Shown: one piece after another, positions 26,831 through 36,171 of the stretch
Layout of the letters: each line of letters begins with the position of its first letter
Position numbering within the stretch: position 1 is the stretch's first letter
NCBI GenBank assembly: GCA_022824185.1
Contig: JAJEAU010000007.1
Coordinates: forward strand, 55,904 to 119,903
DNA length: 64,000 bases
Reading direction: 5' to 3'
Source: Dehalococcoidia bacterium
Lineage (GTDB): Bacteria > Chloroflexota > Dehalococcoidia > Lucifugimonadales > Lucifugimonadaceae
Translations under genes and position numbers: made by a program
The notes under the pieces: generated by a model
The model's database searches: none
What the model was told of the DNA's origin: nothing
Seen by the model: the letters and a program-made list of their open reading frames with translations, nothing else

Positions 26831-28986
26831 GAATCGTCTGGACGTCTGCGGCGTTCCTTTGCGGGGTAGCCTCTGCGGTCGCATTTGGCATCGCACCCGG
26901 ACACGCCCTACCCTCCTTGGCATTCCTTGGGTTCGTCGCCGCAACAGTGTTGGTCACGATCTCTTTGGTTGTCAGCCGCAGACGGGCGGCGGTCGCCCTG
27001 CTTTGCCTCGTATTCCTGATCGGTTTGTGGCGCGGCGGTGACGCCATCGAACAGCTCGACAACACTGAAGGTCGACCAGCGCCATCACCAACCGTCATGG
27101 CACAGCCCCAAACTACGATCGATCAATTGCGAAGCGACATATCCGACATTCTTCGAAACGCCCCAGGCGCTTTAGACACGGGATTGCCCGCCGCCCTACT
27201 GGTCGGCGACCGTTCCGGCATCAGTCACGAAGATACCCAGAATTTCCGTTCGGCTGGACTGGCCCACTTGTTGGCCATTAGTGGCCTTCACGTGTCGCTG
27301 TTAGGCGGTTCGGCCATGGCCCTAGCCGTCTCTCTCATGGGTCGACGCCGGTCGTTTTATCTTTTGATCCCACTTCTAGTGGTAATCGTCTACGCAGCGC
27401 TTGCGGGTTTCGCGCCCCCGATCACTCGGGCCGCGATCATGTTTACGGCGTACGTCATGGCAAGATCGCTTGGGCGAGGATCACACACAGTGGCCGCTCT
27501 TGCGCTCGCGGCGATGGGCATGGTTGCCGTGTCACCCGAAATCATCGCTTCACTATCGTTCCAGCTCAGTTTCGCCGCCATGCTTGGGATCGCGGTCATC
27601 GTTCCAGTCTTTGACGGCTTTAATGAAATCACCAAATCCGACGAAAAAACCAAACCAAGTGGTTCACCCTTGGACCGAGTGCGACGGCTCATTCTCGGTT
27701 CGCTTTCTGTTTCAGTCGCGTCTACCCTAGGCACATTGCCGCTCATCGCGCTGCATTTCGATTCTGTTCCGATTTGGGGACCCGTCGCAACGTTATTTGC
27801 TCTGCCTGCGGTGCCAATTCTCATCCTCTCATCAATAGCACTAGTTTTAACCAGCCAAATCCCCATCCCGATTTTGCTCGAGCTTGCGGCGATCCCCACT
27901 GATGCATCAAGTGCTTACATCTCGCAAGTCGCCCAAGTATTCTCAAACCTGCCACCTAAACCAATCGAAGCTGGCTCATGGACGACGTGGATGGCTGTCG
28001 CATACTATGCGCTGTTTGGCTCAATGATCGTTGGTTGGCGGCTGACCTCCAGCTTCGCAAAACGAACGAGAGATGCCCTACTCGCAAAGTTGAGACACCT
28101 CGATCGAGGTCCCGTAGCCATCCCCAAAGCACCGTTCTGGTTCGCAGGCCTTCTTTTCGCGGCAGGAATCTTCACGTGGGGAGCTGCGATTTCGCAACCC
28201 AATCGGGAACCATATCTGAGCGTCCGGTTTTTGGAAACCTACCGCGGCGAATCGATCCTGATTGAAACACCCAACGGCAACAGAGTGGTGATCGATGGCG
28301 GCGAAAGCGAATCGGAGATCGCAAATTCACTGACCCAGCTCATCCCGTGGAACGATCGCGAAATCGATGTAGTGATGCTGACCCACCCTGACGCCGACCA
28401 TGTTGGCGGTCTTCCCGAAATCCTCAAGCGATTCCGAACCAATGCCATCATCCATCCTGGCTTGGACGCCTCAAGCGGCGCTTTCTCATCTTGGATGGAT
28501 GCACTGCGGGACCACGACAACGTACACATCGCACGACAAGGTAGTCAGATTTTCCTTGACGAAAACACTTATCTCGAGATCATCACCGCAGGTTGCCCCA
28601 GCGGCATCACTCCCTGTCCGACTGAGATCAACGATGCTTCCATCGTCTCGAGGCTCAGTTACGGCGAGGTTTCGTTCTTGTTTACCGCTGACATCGAGAA
28701 GCAGACCGAGGCGATTCTCGTCGCGACAAATCCGAATTTAAGCGCCACTGTGCTTAAAGCGCCTCATCACGGCAGCATCACCTCGTCAACTGAGGCGCTC
28801 TTGGAAGCGGTCAACCCTTCTGCGATCGTGGTGGCAGTCGGTACAGCGAATCGTCACGGTCATCCCGATCAGGACGTCGTGGCACGGCTAATCCGATCAG
28901 TCGGAGAACAACGCGTCTTCCGAACGGATCAGATGGGAACGCTCGAATTTCGAACCGACGGCCAACGCCTATGGTTGATCCGTTAG
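26827..28986 (+). CDS. comEC: DNA-internalisation competence protein ComEC/Rec2
   Basis: ComEC forms the inner-membrane channel for single-stranded DNA uptake. The 719-residue protein has N-terminal hydrophobic segments, the competence core (LAHLLAISGLHVSLLGG, then a long helical region to about 440), and a C-terminal metallo-beta-lactamase-like domain with MLTHPDADHVGG and LKAPHHGSITSS. The HPDADH motif supplies the metal ligands proposed to degrade the non-transported strand. The stop codon abuts that of the convergent EF-G-like gene with no spacer. Confidence 0.94.
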   Translation: MRIVWTSAAFLCGVASAVAFGIAPGHALPSLAFLGFVAATVLVTISLVVSRRRAAVALLCLVFLIGLWRGGDAIEQLDNTEGRPAPSPTVMAQPQTTIDQLRSDISDILRNAPGALDTGLPAALLVGDRSGISHEDTQNFRSAGLAHLLAISGLHVSLLGGSAMALAVSLMGRRRSFYLLIPLLVVIVYAALAGFAPPITRAAIMFTAYVMARSLGRGSHTVAALALAAMGMVAVSPEIIASLSFQLSFAAMLGIAVIVPVFDGFNEITKSDEKTKPSGSPLDRVRRLILGSLSVSVASTLGTLPLIALHFDSVPIWGPVATLFALPAVPILILSSIALVLTSQIPIPILLELAAIPTDASSAYISQVAQVFSNLPPKPIEAGSWTTWMAVAYYALFGSMIVGWRLTSSFAKRTRDALLAKLRHLDRGPVAIPKAPFWFAGLLFAAGIFTWGAAISQPNREPYLSVRFLETYRGESILIETPNGNRVVIDGGESESEIANSLTQLIPWNDREIDVVMLTHPDADHVGGLPEILKRFRTNAIIHPGLDASSGAFSSWMDALRDHDNVHIARQGSQIFLDENTYLEIITAGCPSGITPCPTEINDASIVSRLSYGEVSFLFTADIEKQTEAILVATNPNLSATVLKAPHHGSITSSTEALLEAVNPSAIVVAVGTANRHGHPDQDVVARLIRSVGEQRVFRTDQMGTLEFRTDGQRLWLIR

Positions 28987-30960
28987 CTAACGACGGTTCT
29001 CTTCCGCATACTGAGCGATCACGCGATCAGTATCCTGTGCTGGAACAGCCTCGTAGTGGTCGACCTCGACGCTGAACGAACCCCGAGCTTGTGTCAGCGA
29101 TCGCAGATCCGCCGCATAGCGTTGCATCGTCGATATCGGTGCCTCGGCCTTAACGATCGTAAACCCGTTCCCCAAAGGCTCCATCCCGCTGATCCGGGCC
29201 CGTTTTCGGTTCAGGTCTCCCATCACGTCACCCGCGGTCTCATCGGGCACCATCACATCGACTTTAAGAACCGGTTCCAACAACTGAGGCCTGGCATCCC
29301 GCATCGCCTGTTTGAAGCCCATGCTGCCAGCGATCTCAAACGCAACCCCCGACGAGTCGACCGAGTGCGAACTGCCATCGTAAAGCTCAACGTCAATACC
29401 GACTACCGGGAAACCTGCCAACACGCCTTGCGAAGCGGCGTTGCGGACACCTTTCTCAACGGATGGGATGTATTCACGCGGCACATTGCCACCCACGACG
29501 CTGCTCGAAAAGGTAATCTCACCATCCGCACCAGCAGGAGCGACGCGCATCAGCACGTGACCATATTGACCACTACCGCCCGATTGCTTCTTGTGCTTGT
29601 AATCGACATCGGCATTCGCCATGATCGTCTCGCGGTAGGCAATCTTGGGCAGCGAGGTCGTGAGGGCCACCTCGAACTTGCGCGCAATTCTCTGAATCGC
29701 CATCTCCACGTGGATGTCGCCGAGTCCATGAAGCACCAGTTCGCCCGTCTCGGCGTTCCGCTCCAACCTCAAAGTCGGGTCTTCCTCCGTGATCCGCGTC
29801 AACGACGAAGCCATTTTGTCCAGGTCGGCCTGAGATTCAGGACTGACCGCGAGCGCGAAGATCGGTGCCGGCAACTCGGCTCCTGCCAACTCAACCATGT
29901 TGTCGCGAGAGCAGAGCGTGTCATACGTCGACGCTTCCTGCAGTTTCGTTACGGCTGCTATGTCGCCACGAACCGCCATATCAACCACATTCAGCTCCTT
30001 GCCAACCGCCGAATACACCTGAGCGATACGTTCCGAGTCGCCCTTGGCACCCGTGACTAGCTGTGAGTTTGGCATGAGAGGGGCAGCGTAAACGCGCACA
30101 TACGAAACCTTGCCAACGAACGGGTCCGCAGAGGTCTTGAATATCAGATGAGCTGGCGTGTCCTCCGTCGCACCTTCTGGCAGATCGTCGCTCGGGGCTG
30201 GCAACAGGTCCACCACCGCGTCCATGAACTGCTCAATCCCGATCTCGCTATCCGCCGCCATCGCGAAGATCGGTATGATCGTGCCAGACGCGATCGCTGA
30301 TTTCAGACCTTCCCGCAGGTCATCGGCGCTCAACTCCTCACCCTCGAGGTACATCATCATCAAGTCGTCATTCGACTCGGCGATCGACTCAACGAGATCC
30401 TCCGCCATGTCAGCGACTTCCCCAACCAACAAGTCCGCAATGCCGGACAATCCTTCGCCACTACCTTCAGGAGACTGGATCGGCACACAATTTCGACCCC
30501 ACGCGTCTTGGATCGTGCTCACAACCTCGTCAAAATCGGTCTCAGGGCGATCCAATTTATTGATCACGATGACACGCGGCAATCCCGCGTCTTCCGCAGC
30601 CTGCCATGCTTGAATCGAACCGACTTCGATGCCCGAAGGCGCAGAAATCACCAACACCGCCGCATCAGCGACGCGCATCGCCGATAGCATGTCGCCTCGG
30701 AAGTCCGGATATCCGGGTGTGTCGAGCACATTGATTTTGTGATCGCGCCACTCACAGGGCAAGATCGCCATCTGGACACTGGAACCCCGGTCTTGTTCCT
30801 CCGGTTCGTAATCGGACAGACTCGTTTTATCGTCGACCCGACCCCTTCGATTGACCGCTCCTGTCTTGAAATACATAGCATCGGCCAGCGTCGTCTTCCC
30901 GGCCCCGCTGTGCGCTGCCAAAACGATATTCCTGATCTGAGACGTTGCCTGAACCGCCAT
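28987..30960 (-). CDS. Elongation factor G-like GTPase (EF-G paralog)
   Basis: A 657-residue translational GTPase, shorter than standard EF-G (about 690-700). The G-domain motifs are AHSGAGKTTLADA, the switch region EEQDRGSSVQMAIL, LDTPGYPDFRGDM, and INKLDRPETD. The typical EF-G domains III-V follow, including a GSGQYGHVLMRV block and a C-terminal YAADLRSLTQARGSF. The EF-G2-like G-domain (AHSGAGKT rather than AHIDAGKT) marks it as the paralog found in several phyla rather than the main translocase. Its precise role is not settled. AGGAG lies about 11 nt before the ATG. Confidence 0.9.
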   Translation of the reverse strand: MAVQATSQIRNIVLAAHSGAGKTTLADAMYFKTGAVNRRGRVDDKTSLSDYEPEEQDRGSSVQMAILPCEWRDHKINVLDTPGYPDFRGDMLSAMRVADAAVLVISAPSGIEVGSIQAWQAAEDAGLPRVIVINKLDRPETDFDEVVSTIQDAWGRNCVPIQSPEGSGEGLSGIADLLVGEVADMAEDLVESIAESNDDLMMMYLEGEELSADDLREGLKSAIASGTIIPIFAMAADSEIGIEQFMDAVVDLLPAPSDDLPEGATEDTPAHLIFKTSADPFVGKVSYVRVYAAPLMPNSQLVTGAKGDSERIAQVYSAVGKELNVVDMAVRGDIAAVTKLQEASTYDTLCSRDNMVELAGAELPAPIFALAVSPESQADLDKMASSLTRITEEDPTLRLERNAETGELVLHGLGDIHVEMAIQRIARKFEVALTTSLPKIAYRETIMANADVDYKHKKQSGGSGQYGHVLMRVAPAGADGEITFSSSVVGGNVPREYIPSVEKGVRNAASQGVLAGFPVVGIDVELYDGSSHSVDSSGVAFEIAGSMGFKQAMRDARPQLLEPVLKVDVMVPDETAGDVMGDLNRKRARISGMEPLGNGFTIVKAEAPISTMQRYAADLRSLTQARGSFSVEVDHYEAVPAQDTDRVIAQYAEENRR

Positions 30961-31180
30961 CTATGCTGATCTCCTCTCCGTACGAGTCGACTTCACCAAT
31001 CCTTCGGAAATTGAGCTTACGTCTGGGCTCCAAGCGCGGGTTGGATACCACCGTCAGAGACACAAGACGCACGTTTACGCGTTAACTCCCGTCTGCGATT
31101 AATGCGCAATCATAAACGAGACTGCAAACGACGCGCTTTATCGCTGCCAAATTACGATTCGTCACCGCTTTTCAGAGTGG

Positions 31181-32113
31181 TCATGGATCAATTCCGCCAT
31201 CGGAACCATCTTTGAATCGCTGAAGCGTCATAACCAGCGCGACGCTCGCCGGCATTGGGACGCCTCGATCCAATCCCAGCTTGACCGCCGCTCCCAGAAT
31301 GTGGTCCAACTCCAACCGTCCTCCCTTCTGGAAATCCGATTGGAGCGACGATTGAAACTCATCGGCTTCAGCGACCGCATCTGAGAACTTGGCATCCACG
31401 ATCCCGGTCGGGAATCTGACGCCGTTCGCCTTGCCGCTCGCCACGATCTCCTCCATCACCGTCCGCACGGTCGCCGCGCCACCTGCCATCTCCAGCACCT
31501 CAGGCAACGAAGCCCGAGCGGATGTCACGACGGTGCCAAGCGCCCCGATTGCCACCATTTTCGACCACAACGAAGCCCGGATGTCGGTGCTGACTTCTAC
31601 TTGGATGCCTGGCACCGACAGAATCTCACGAACCTGCTCAGCACGCTCGCTCATCGATCCGTCCCGTTCGCCAAACTCAATGCGGGCCGAACTGCCGCTT
31701 TGAACAACCTGCCCCGGACCGGCAATCGACGTTTCAATATACGTGGCGCCTTCCAGAACTCTCTCCCAACCGAATTCTGCCGCGAGAGATTCGCCGCCAG
31801 TGATGCCGTTCTGGATCGTCAACACCACTGTCTCATCGCCGACCATCGGACGCATCGTCGGAATAGCCTCGGCGTTGGAGTAAAGCTTTACGCAGTGCAA
31901 AACCAAATCTGCATGACCAGCCTCGTCAGGCGACAGAGCGACACTAGGATTGACGAGATAGTCGCCCCAATGTGATTGAACGCGCAACCCTTCTCGCTGC
32001 ATGGCCTCGGCGTGTTCGCCACGCGCTACCAGCACAACATCCGCCCCGGCGCGAGATAAAGCCGCACCGTAATAGGCACCCACCGCACCTGCCCCCATCA
32101 CCGCAATTTTCAT
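31181..32113 (-). CDS. Ketopantoate reductase (ApbA/PanE) family oxidoreductase
   Basis: A 310-residue NADP-dependent dehydrogenase of the PanE/ApbA family. The N-terminal MKIAVMGAGAVGAYYGAALSRAG is the dinucleotide fold, and the central block TIQNGITGGESLA plus LWSKMVAIGALGTV are family signatures (K of the ketopantoate site in SKM). The start at 32113 is fixed by AAAGGAGGG 6 nt upstream; the frame continues 6 codons further. It could be the 2-dehydropantoate 2-reductase of coenzyme A synthesis, but many paralogs act on other 2-oxo acids, and no other pan gene is present. Confidence 0.88.
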   Translation of the reverse strand: MKIAVMGAGAVGAYYGAALSRAGADVVLVARGEHAEAMQREGLRVQSHWGDYLVNPSVALSPDEAGHADLVLHCVKLYSNAEAIPTMRPMVGDETVVLTIQNGITGGESLAAEFGWERVLEGATYIETSIAGPGQVVQSGSSARIEFGERDGSMSERAEQVREILSVPGIQVEVSTDIRASLWSKMVAIGALGTVVTSARASLPEVLEMAGGAATVRTVMEEIVASGKANGVRFPTGIVDAKFSDAVAEADEFQSSLQSDFQKGGRLELDHILGAAVKLGLDRGVPMPASVALVMTLQRFKDGSDGGIDP

Positions 32114-32286
32114 CTTGAACCCTCCTTTCAATCAACCGTCGCCCAATAGTCCGCCAATAGTCGCCGATCCGACACCAAATAGCGCGAAACCAAAGGCTAT
32201 GCCATTTCTACACCCGTCGCACCACCAACGAGTTCCGTTGCTACCAATCAGACGGCACTCCCTAGGGCGCCACCAAACCCGTGGTT

Positions 32287-32292
32287 TAAAAT
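32287..32292 (+). promoter_or_regulatory. -10 promoter box (TAAAAT) for rph, predicted leaderless
   Basis: TAAAAT ends 7 nt before the rph ATG and there is no Shine-Dalgarno sequence between, so the mRNA should start at or beside the initiation codon. Confidence 0.5.
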
Positions 32293-32299
32293 CCCGACA

Positions 32300-33031
32300 A
32301 TGCAAAGCGTAACGATACGGAAAGATGGCAGGAAGTTTGACGAAACCCGTGCCATCTCGATTGAACCGGGTTTCATGCCCAACGCAGATGGTTCCGCTCT
32401 CGTCAAACTAGGTGGAACTCACGTCATCTGTTCCGCGACGATCGAAACCGATGTCCCAAGGTGGATGCGAGGACGCGGAACGGGTTGGGTTACTGCGGAA
32501 TATGGCATGTTACCCACCTCGACCTCCGAACGTGTCGACAGGCGACGTGCCGCATCCAGCGGTCGAACACGCGAGATCGAGCGCCTCATCGGCCGTTCGC
32601 TTAGAGCTGTAACGGATATGGCAGCTCTCGGCGAATACTCGATCACCGTTGATTGCGATGTGCTACGTGCCGACGGCGGAACGAGAACAGCGTCGATCAC
32701 CGGCGGCTATGTCGCATTGGCCCAGGCCGTGGCCACTATCCCGGCCAACGATGCAACCGGCGCACCGATTTTACGAGACTCCGTGGCGGCCATATCGGTC
32801 GGCATCGTAGACGGTCAAAGCGTGCTTGATCTACCGTACGAAGAGGATTCCCGAGCCGATGTCGATATGAACGTTGTCATGACCGGGACAGGACAATACG
32901 TCGAGATCCAAGGTACCGCCGAAGCGGATCCATTCACCTCATCCCAGCTTCAGCAAATGTTGGACCTGGCGCGAGCAGGTTGCGAATCGATGCAAAGATC
33001 GCAGATGTCGGCGCTCAACGGCATCATTTGA
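32300..33031 (+). CDS. rph: Ribonuclease PH
   Basis: RNase PH trims the 3' ends of tRNA precursors by phosphorolysis as a hexamer. The 243-residue protein has the normal length and blocks: GSALVKLGGTHVICSATIE, GWVTAEYGMLP, the arginine-rich RREIER-like GRTREIERLIGRSLRAV, DCDVLRADGGTRTASITGGYVAL, LDLPYEEDSRADVDMNVVMT. It is followed by a LOG-like gene 53 nt downstream, probably cotranscribed. Confidence 0.96.
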   Translation: MQSVTIRKDGRKFDETRAISIEPGFMPNADGSALVKLGGTHVICSATIETDVPRWMRGRGTGWVTAEYGMLPTSTSERVDRRRAASSGRTREIERLIGRSLRAVTDMAALGEYSITVDCDVLRADGGTRTASITGGYVALAQAVATIPANDATGAPILRDSVAAISVGIVDGQSVLDLPYEEDSRADVDMNVVMTGTGQYVEIQGTAEADPFTSSQLQQMLDLARAGCESMQRSQMSALNGII

Positions 33032-33084
33032 CCGGCGACCCGCCTAGCATCAAAATCCCCTGTCGATTCACACTGCCTCCCCCG

Positions 33085-33600
33085 ATGCCCAAACAACACC
33101 CCATCTATATCTCCGTTATTGGCGGTGACCGTGACCACACAACGCCCCAGGGGTTGGAGCTAGCCGAAGAGGTCGGTCGTCGCATCGCCGAAGCTGAGTG
33201 CATTCTGGTGAACGGTGGCATGGGCGGAACAATGGAACGCGCCGCCAAAGGGGCCAAATCTGCAGGAGGAACCACGATCGGCATACTCTCGACAACCGAT
33301 CGAACTGCAGCGAATCCGTATATCGACTTCGCCATCCCGACGCCTCTCGGATTCGTCCGAAACGTTCTGGTAGCGAACGCAAGCGACGCCGTGATCGCGC
33401 TGCCCGGAAAGTGGGGCACCACCAACGAGCTGAGCTTTGCAATGATCGCGGGCATACCAGTCGTCGCCATCGAAGGGTGGGACGCCAAACTTCGCGACGA
33501 CCAAGGCAGATCCCGATTCACCGAAGTACCACACGCCTCCGATGCCGCAGAAGCGGTCGCAATGGCGATCAATTTAGCGAAGCAACGGCGAGAGGGCTAG
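33085..33600 (+). CDS. LOG-like/TIGR00725 family Rossmann-fold nucleotide-binding protein
   Basis: A 171-residue protein starting at the ATG at 33085 (MPKQHPIYISVIGGDRD). The frame is open a further 35 codons upstream, overlapping the rph 3' end, which is unlikely to be translated. VNGGMGGTMERAAKGAKSAGGTTIGIL and VIALPGKWGTTNELSFAM correspond to the PGGxGTxxE-type motif region of the LOG/lysine-decarboxylase-like fold, here GKWGTTNE. LOG relatives cleave nucleotide monophosphates with a sugar phosphate; the function in this subfamily is unknown. Confidence 0.85.
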   Translation: MPKQHPIYISVIGGDRDHTTPQGLELAEEVGRRIAEAECILVNGGMGGTMERAAKGAKSAGGTTIGILSTTDRTAANPYIDFAIPTPLGFVRNVLVANASDAVIALPGKWGTTNELSFAMIAGIPVVAIEGWDAKLRDDQGRSRFTEVPHASDAAEAVAMAINLAKQRREG

Positions 33601-33651
33601 CACCGCCAACCGTTAACAGATTCTCATCCTCGTATTGCAAACTTATTCCTC

Positions 33652-34947
33652 ATGAGCATGATCAAATCCGTCCACGGGAAAGAGATCCTCGATTCCCGCG
33701 GCAACCCCACCGTTTACGCCGAAGTCCTCCTCGAAGACGGCACCAGAAATGGCGCCTCAGTTCCCTCTGGTGCAAGCACCGGAGAGAACGAAGCGTGGGA
33801 ACTGCGCGACGGCGATCCGAAGCGCTTCAACGGCAAAGGCGTCCTCAAAGCCATATCGAACATCAACGGACCACTAAACGACGCCGTCATCGGTATCGAC
33901 GCCAACGACCAAAAAGCCGTCGACGAAGCGATGATCAACGCAGACGGTACTAGTAACAAATCCCGATACGGTGCCAACGCGCTACTAGCAATCTCTATGG
34001 CAGTCCTGCGCGCCTCGTCGCGCAGTCAAGGCGAATGGCTCTACGACCTCGTCGCCGACCGCATCGGAAACCGTGATCGGTACGTCCTTCCAGTTCCGAT
34101 GCTCAACATCTTCAACGGCGGTGCCCACGCAGCCGGTTCGACTGAGTTCCAAGAATTCATGGTGATGCCCGCTGGCGTTGGCTCCCTTTCAGAGGCTCTC
34201 CGCGCCGGGTCTGAGATATACCAGCAGCTCGGGAAGCTCCTCCAAGACGAGGGGCTTTCAACCACCGTCGGTTTCGAAGGCGGCTACGCACCCGTCGGCC
34301 TAACCAACCGTCAAGCGCTCGGTTACGTCACCCACGCCATAGAGTCCGCCGGTTACATGCCCGGCGAAGAGATATTCATCGCCCTCGATCCCGCCGCCAG
34401 CGAGTTTTACGTACCCGAAGTCAAGCGCTACAGCATGAAACGCGAAGGCTTACGCCTGACATCCGAGATGATGGCGGAGGAATACAACGGATTCTGCGGC
34501 GAATACCCCATATGCAGCATCGAAGACGGTCTCGCGGAAAACGATTGGCGCGGTTGGCAAGTCCTTACCGACGTTTTAGGCAACAGCGTCCAACTCGTCG
34601 GGGACGACTTGTTCGTCACGCAAACCGCATTCCTTGAACGCGGCATCAAAGAAAACGCCGGTAACGCGATTCTGATCAAACCCAACCAAGTCGGTACAGT
34701 GACCGAAACCCTCGACACGATCAAACGAGCCAGGGAAGCCAACTTCGGCGTCGTCGTGAGTCATCGCTCGGGCGAAACCGAGGACACCACAATCGCCGAC
34801 ATCGCCGTCGGTTCAGGATGCGGTCAGATCAAATCTGGCGCACCAGCACGTAGCGAACGCGTCGCAAAATACAACCGATTGCTGCGCATCGAAGATTGGG
34901 CTGGCGACCGTGGCCACTACGCTGGGATGAGTGTCATCAAATCCTGA
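33652..34947 (+). CDS. eno: Enolase
   Basis: Enolase interconverts 2-phosphoglycerate and phosphoenolpyruvate in glycolysis. The 431-residue protein shows all expected blocks: VHGKEILDSRGNPTVYAEV, SGASTGENEAWELRD, MLNIFNGGAHA, CSIEDGLAENDW (metal Glu/Asp), LVGDDLFVT, AILIKPNQVGTVTET (catalytic Lys), and SHRSGETEDT. It is followed 96 nt later by gap, both on the plus strand, so the two lower-glycolysis genes may be coexpressed. Confidence 0.97.
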   Translation: MSMIKSVHGKEILDSRGNPTVYAEVLLEDGTRNGASVPSGASTGENEAWELRDGDPKRFNGKGVLKAISNINGPLNDAVIGIDANDQKAVDEAMINADGTSNKSRYGANALLAISMAVLRASSRSQGEWLYDLVADRIGNRDRYVLPVPMLNIFNGGAHAAGSTEFQEFMVMPAGVGSLSEALRAGSEIYQQLGKLLQDEGLSTTVGFEGGYAPVGLTNRQALGYVTHAIESAGYMPGEEIFIALDPAASEFYVPEVKRYSMKREGLRLTSEMMAEEYNGFCGEYPICSIEDGLAENDWRGWQVLTDVLGNSVQLVGDDLFVTQTAFLERGIKENAGNAILIKPNQVGTVTETLDTIKRAREANFGVVVSHRSGETEDTTIADIAVGSGCGQIKSGAPARSERVAKYNRLLRIEDWAGDRGHYAGMSVIKS

Positions 34948-35043
34948 ATCCGCGTTTACATCCTAAGGTGTAATCTGCAATCAACGGCGTGAGAAACCGC
35001 AAAGACGCCAAAAGCAAAAACCCGGAGGTCCAGAACGACCAAC

Positions 35044-36075
35044 ATGAGTAGAACCAAGATCGGCATCAACGGATTTGGACGCATAGGACGGCAAGTCTTC
35101 CGGACCATCAACGAACGCCACCCTGACAAGCTCCAAGTGGTCGCCATAAACGACCTCGCCAATCCCCAGCAACAAGCCCACCTGCTCAAATACGACTCGA
35201 CTTACGGGCGCTTCGACGGCGAAGTCGAAATCGGGGAAGGTTCTTTGATCATCAACGGCGAGACGATCACGGTTTTCTCGGAGCGCGACCCTGCCAAAAT
35301 CCCATGGGACGACGCCGGCGTCGAAATGGTCGTCGAATCAACCGGATTCTTCACCGACGCAGAAGTCGCCTCAGCACATCTCTCCGACAACGTCAAAAAG
35401 GTGATCATCTCAGCCCCGGCGACGAACGAAGACATCACCATCGTTCTCGGCGTCAACGAAAACCAATACGACCCCGACAACCACAACGTCATCTCGAATG
35501 CGTCATGCACAACAAACTGCGTCGCGCCGATGGCCAAGGTTTTGAACGACGCGTTCGGCATCGAACACGCACTGATGTCGACAATCCACGCCTACACCAA
35601 CGACCAGAACATCCTCGACCAAGTTCACAGCGACTTGCGTCGCGCTAGAGCGGCAGCAAACAGCATTATCCCGACGACGACCGGTGCCGCAAAAGCCGTG
35701 ACCCTAGCCATTCCCGAACTCCAGGGCAAAATCGACGGCATGGCTTACCGCGTCCCGGTGATCACAGGATCGGTCACCGACTTGACCGCGCGTCTGGCCA
35801 AATCAGTCACCGCCGCCGAGGTCAACGACGCCTTCCGTGCTGGCGAAGCCGGGGGTCTAAACGGCGTCATCCACGTCTCGGACGAACCCCTAGTTTCCGC
35901 CGACTACATCGGTGACCCGCATTCCTGCACGATCGATGCTCTTTCAACAGCCGTCGTTGCTGAAGACGGATCGGACGCTGGGACCTTCATAAAAGTCGTG
36001 GGCTGGTACGATAACGAGTGGGGTTACTCGAGCCGAACCGCCGACGTCGCCGCCCTCATCGCCGCCTCTCTGTGA
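35044..36075 (+). CDS. gap: Glyceraldehyde-3-phosphate dehydrogenase, type I
   Basis: A 343-residue glycolytic dehydrogenase. The dinucleotide fold GINGFGRIGRQVFR opens the protein, and the catalytic cysteine lies in SNASCTTNCVAPMAKVL. The phosphate-binding and C-terminal blocks VHSDLRRARAAANSIIPTTTGA and WYDNEWGYSSRTADV are intact. A Shine-Dalgarno-like CCCGGAGGTCC lies about 13 nt upstream of the ATG. It is downstream of eno. Confidence 0.97.
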   Translation: MSRTKIGINGFGRIGRQVFRTINERHPDKLQVVAINDLANPQQQAHLLKYDSTYGRFDGEVEIGEGSLIINGETITVFSERDPAKIPWDDAGVEMVVESTGFFTDAEVASAHLSDNVKKVIISAPATNEDITIVLGVNENQYDPDNHNVISNASCTTNCVAPMAKVLNDAFGIEHALMSTIHAYTNDQNILDQVHSDLRRARAAANSIIPTTTGAAKAVTLAIPELQGKIDGMAYRVPVITGSVTDLTARLAKSVTAAEVNDAFRAGEAGGLNGVIHVSDEPLVSADYIGDPHSCTIDALSTAVVAEDGSDAGTFIKVVGWYDNEWGYSSRTADVAALIAASL

Positions 36076-36171
36076 GTTCAACTACGCGAAATCCTTGACG
36101 CGTCGGAGTCTACCCAAGTTTGAGGCAACTGCCACCCCATCGAGTGCAGCGTAGTTTTTCGCAGACCTGAT

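Noticed and set aside
29056..30060. A 334-codon open frame antisense to the EF-G-like gene
   Set aside because: The composition is Arg/His-rich with no domain pattern; the opposite strand encodes a well-conserved GTPase.
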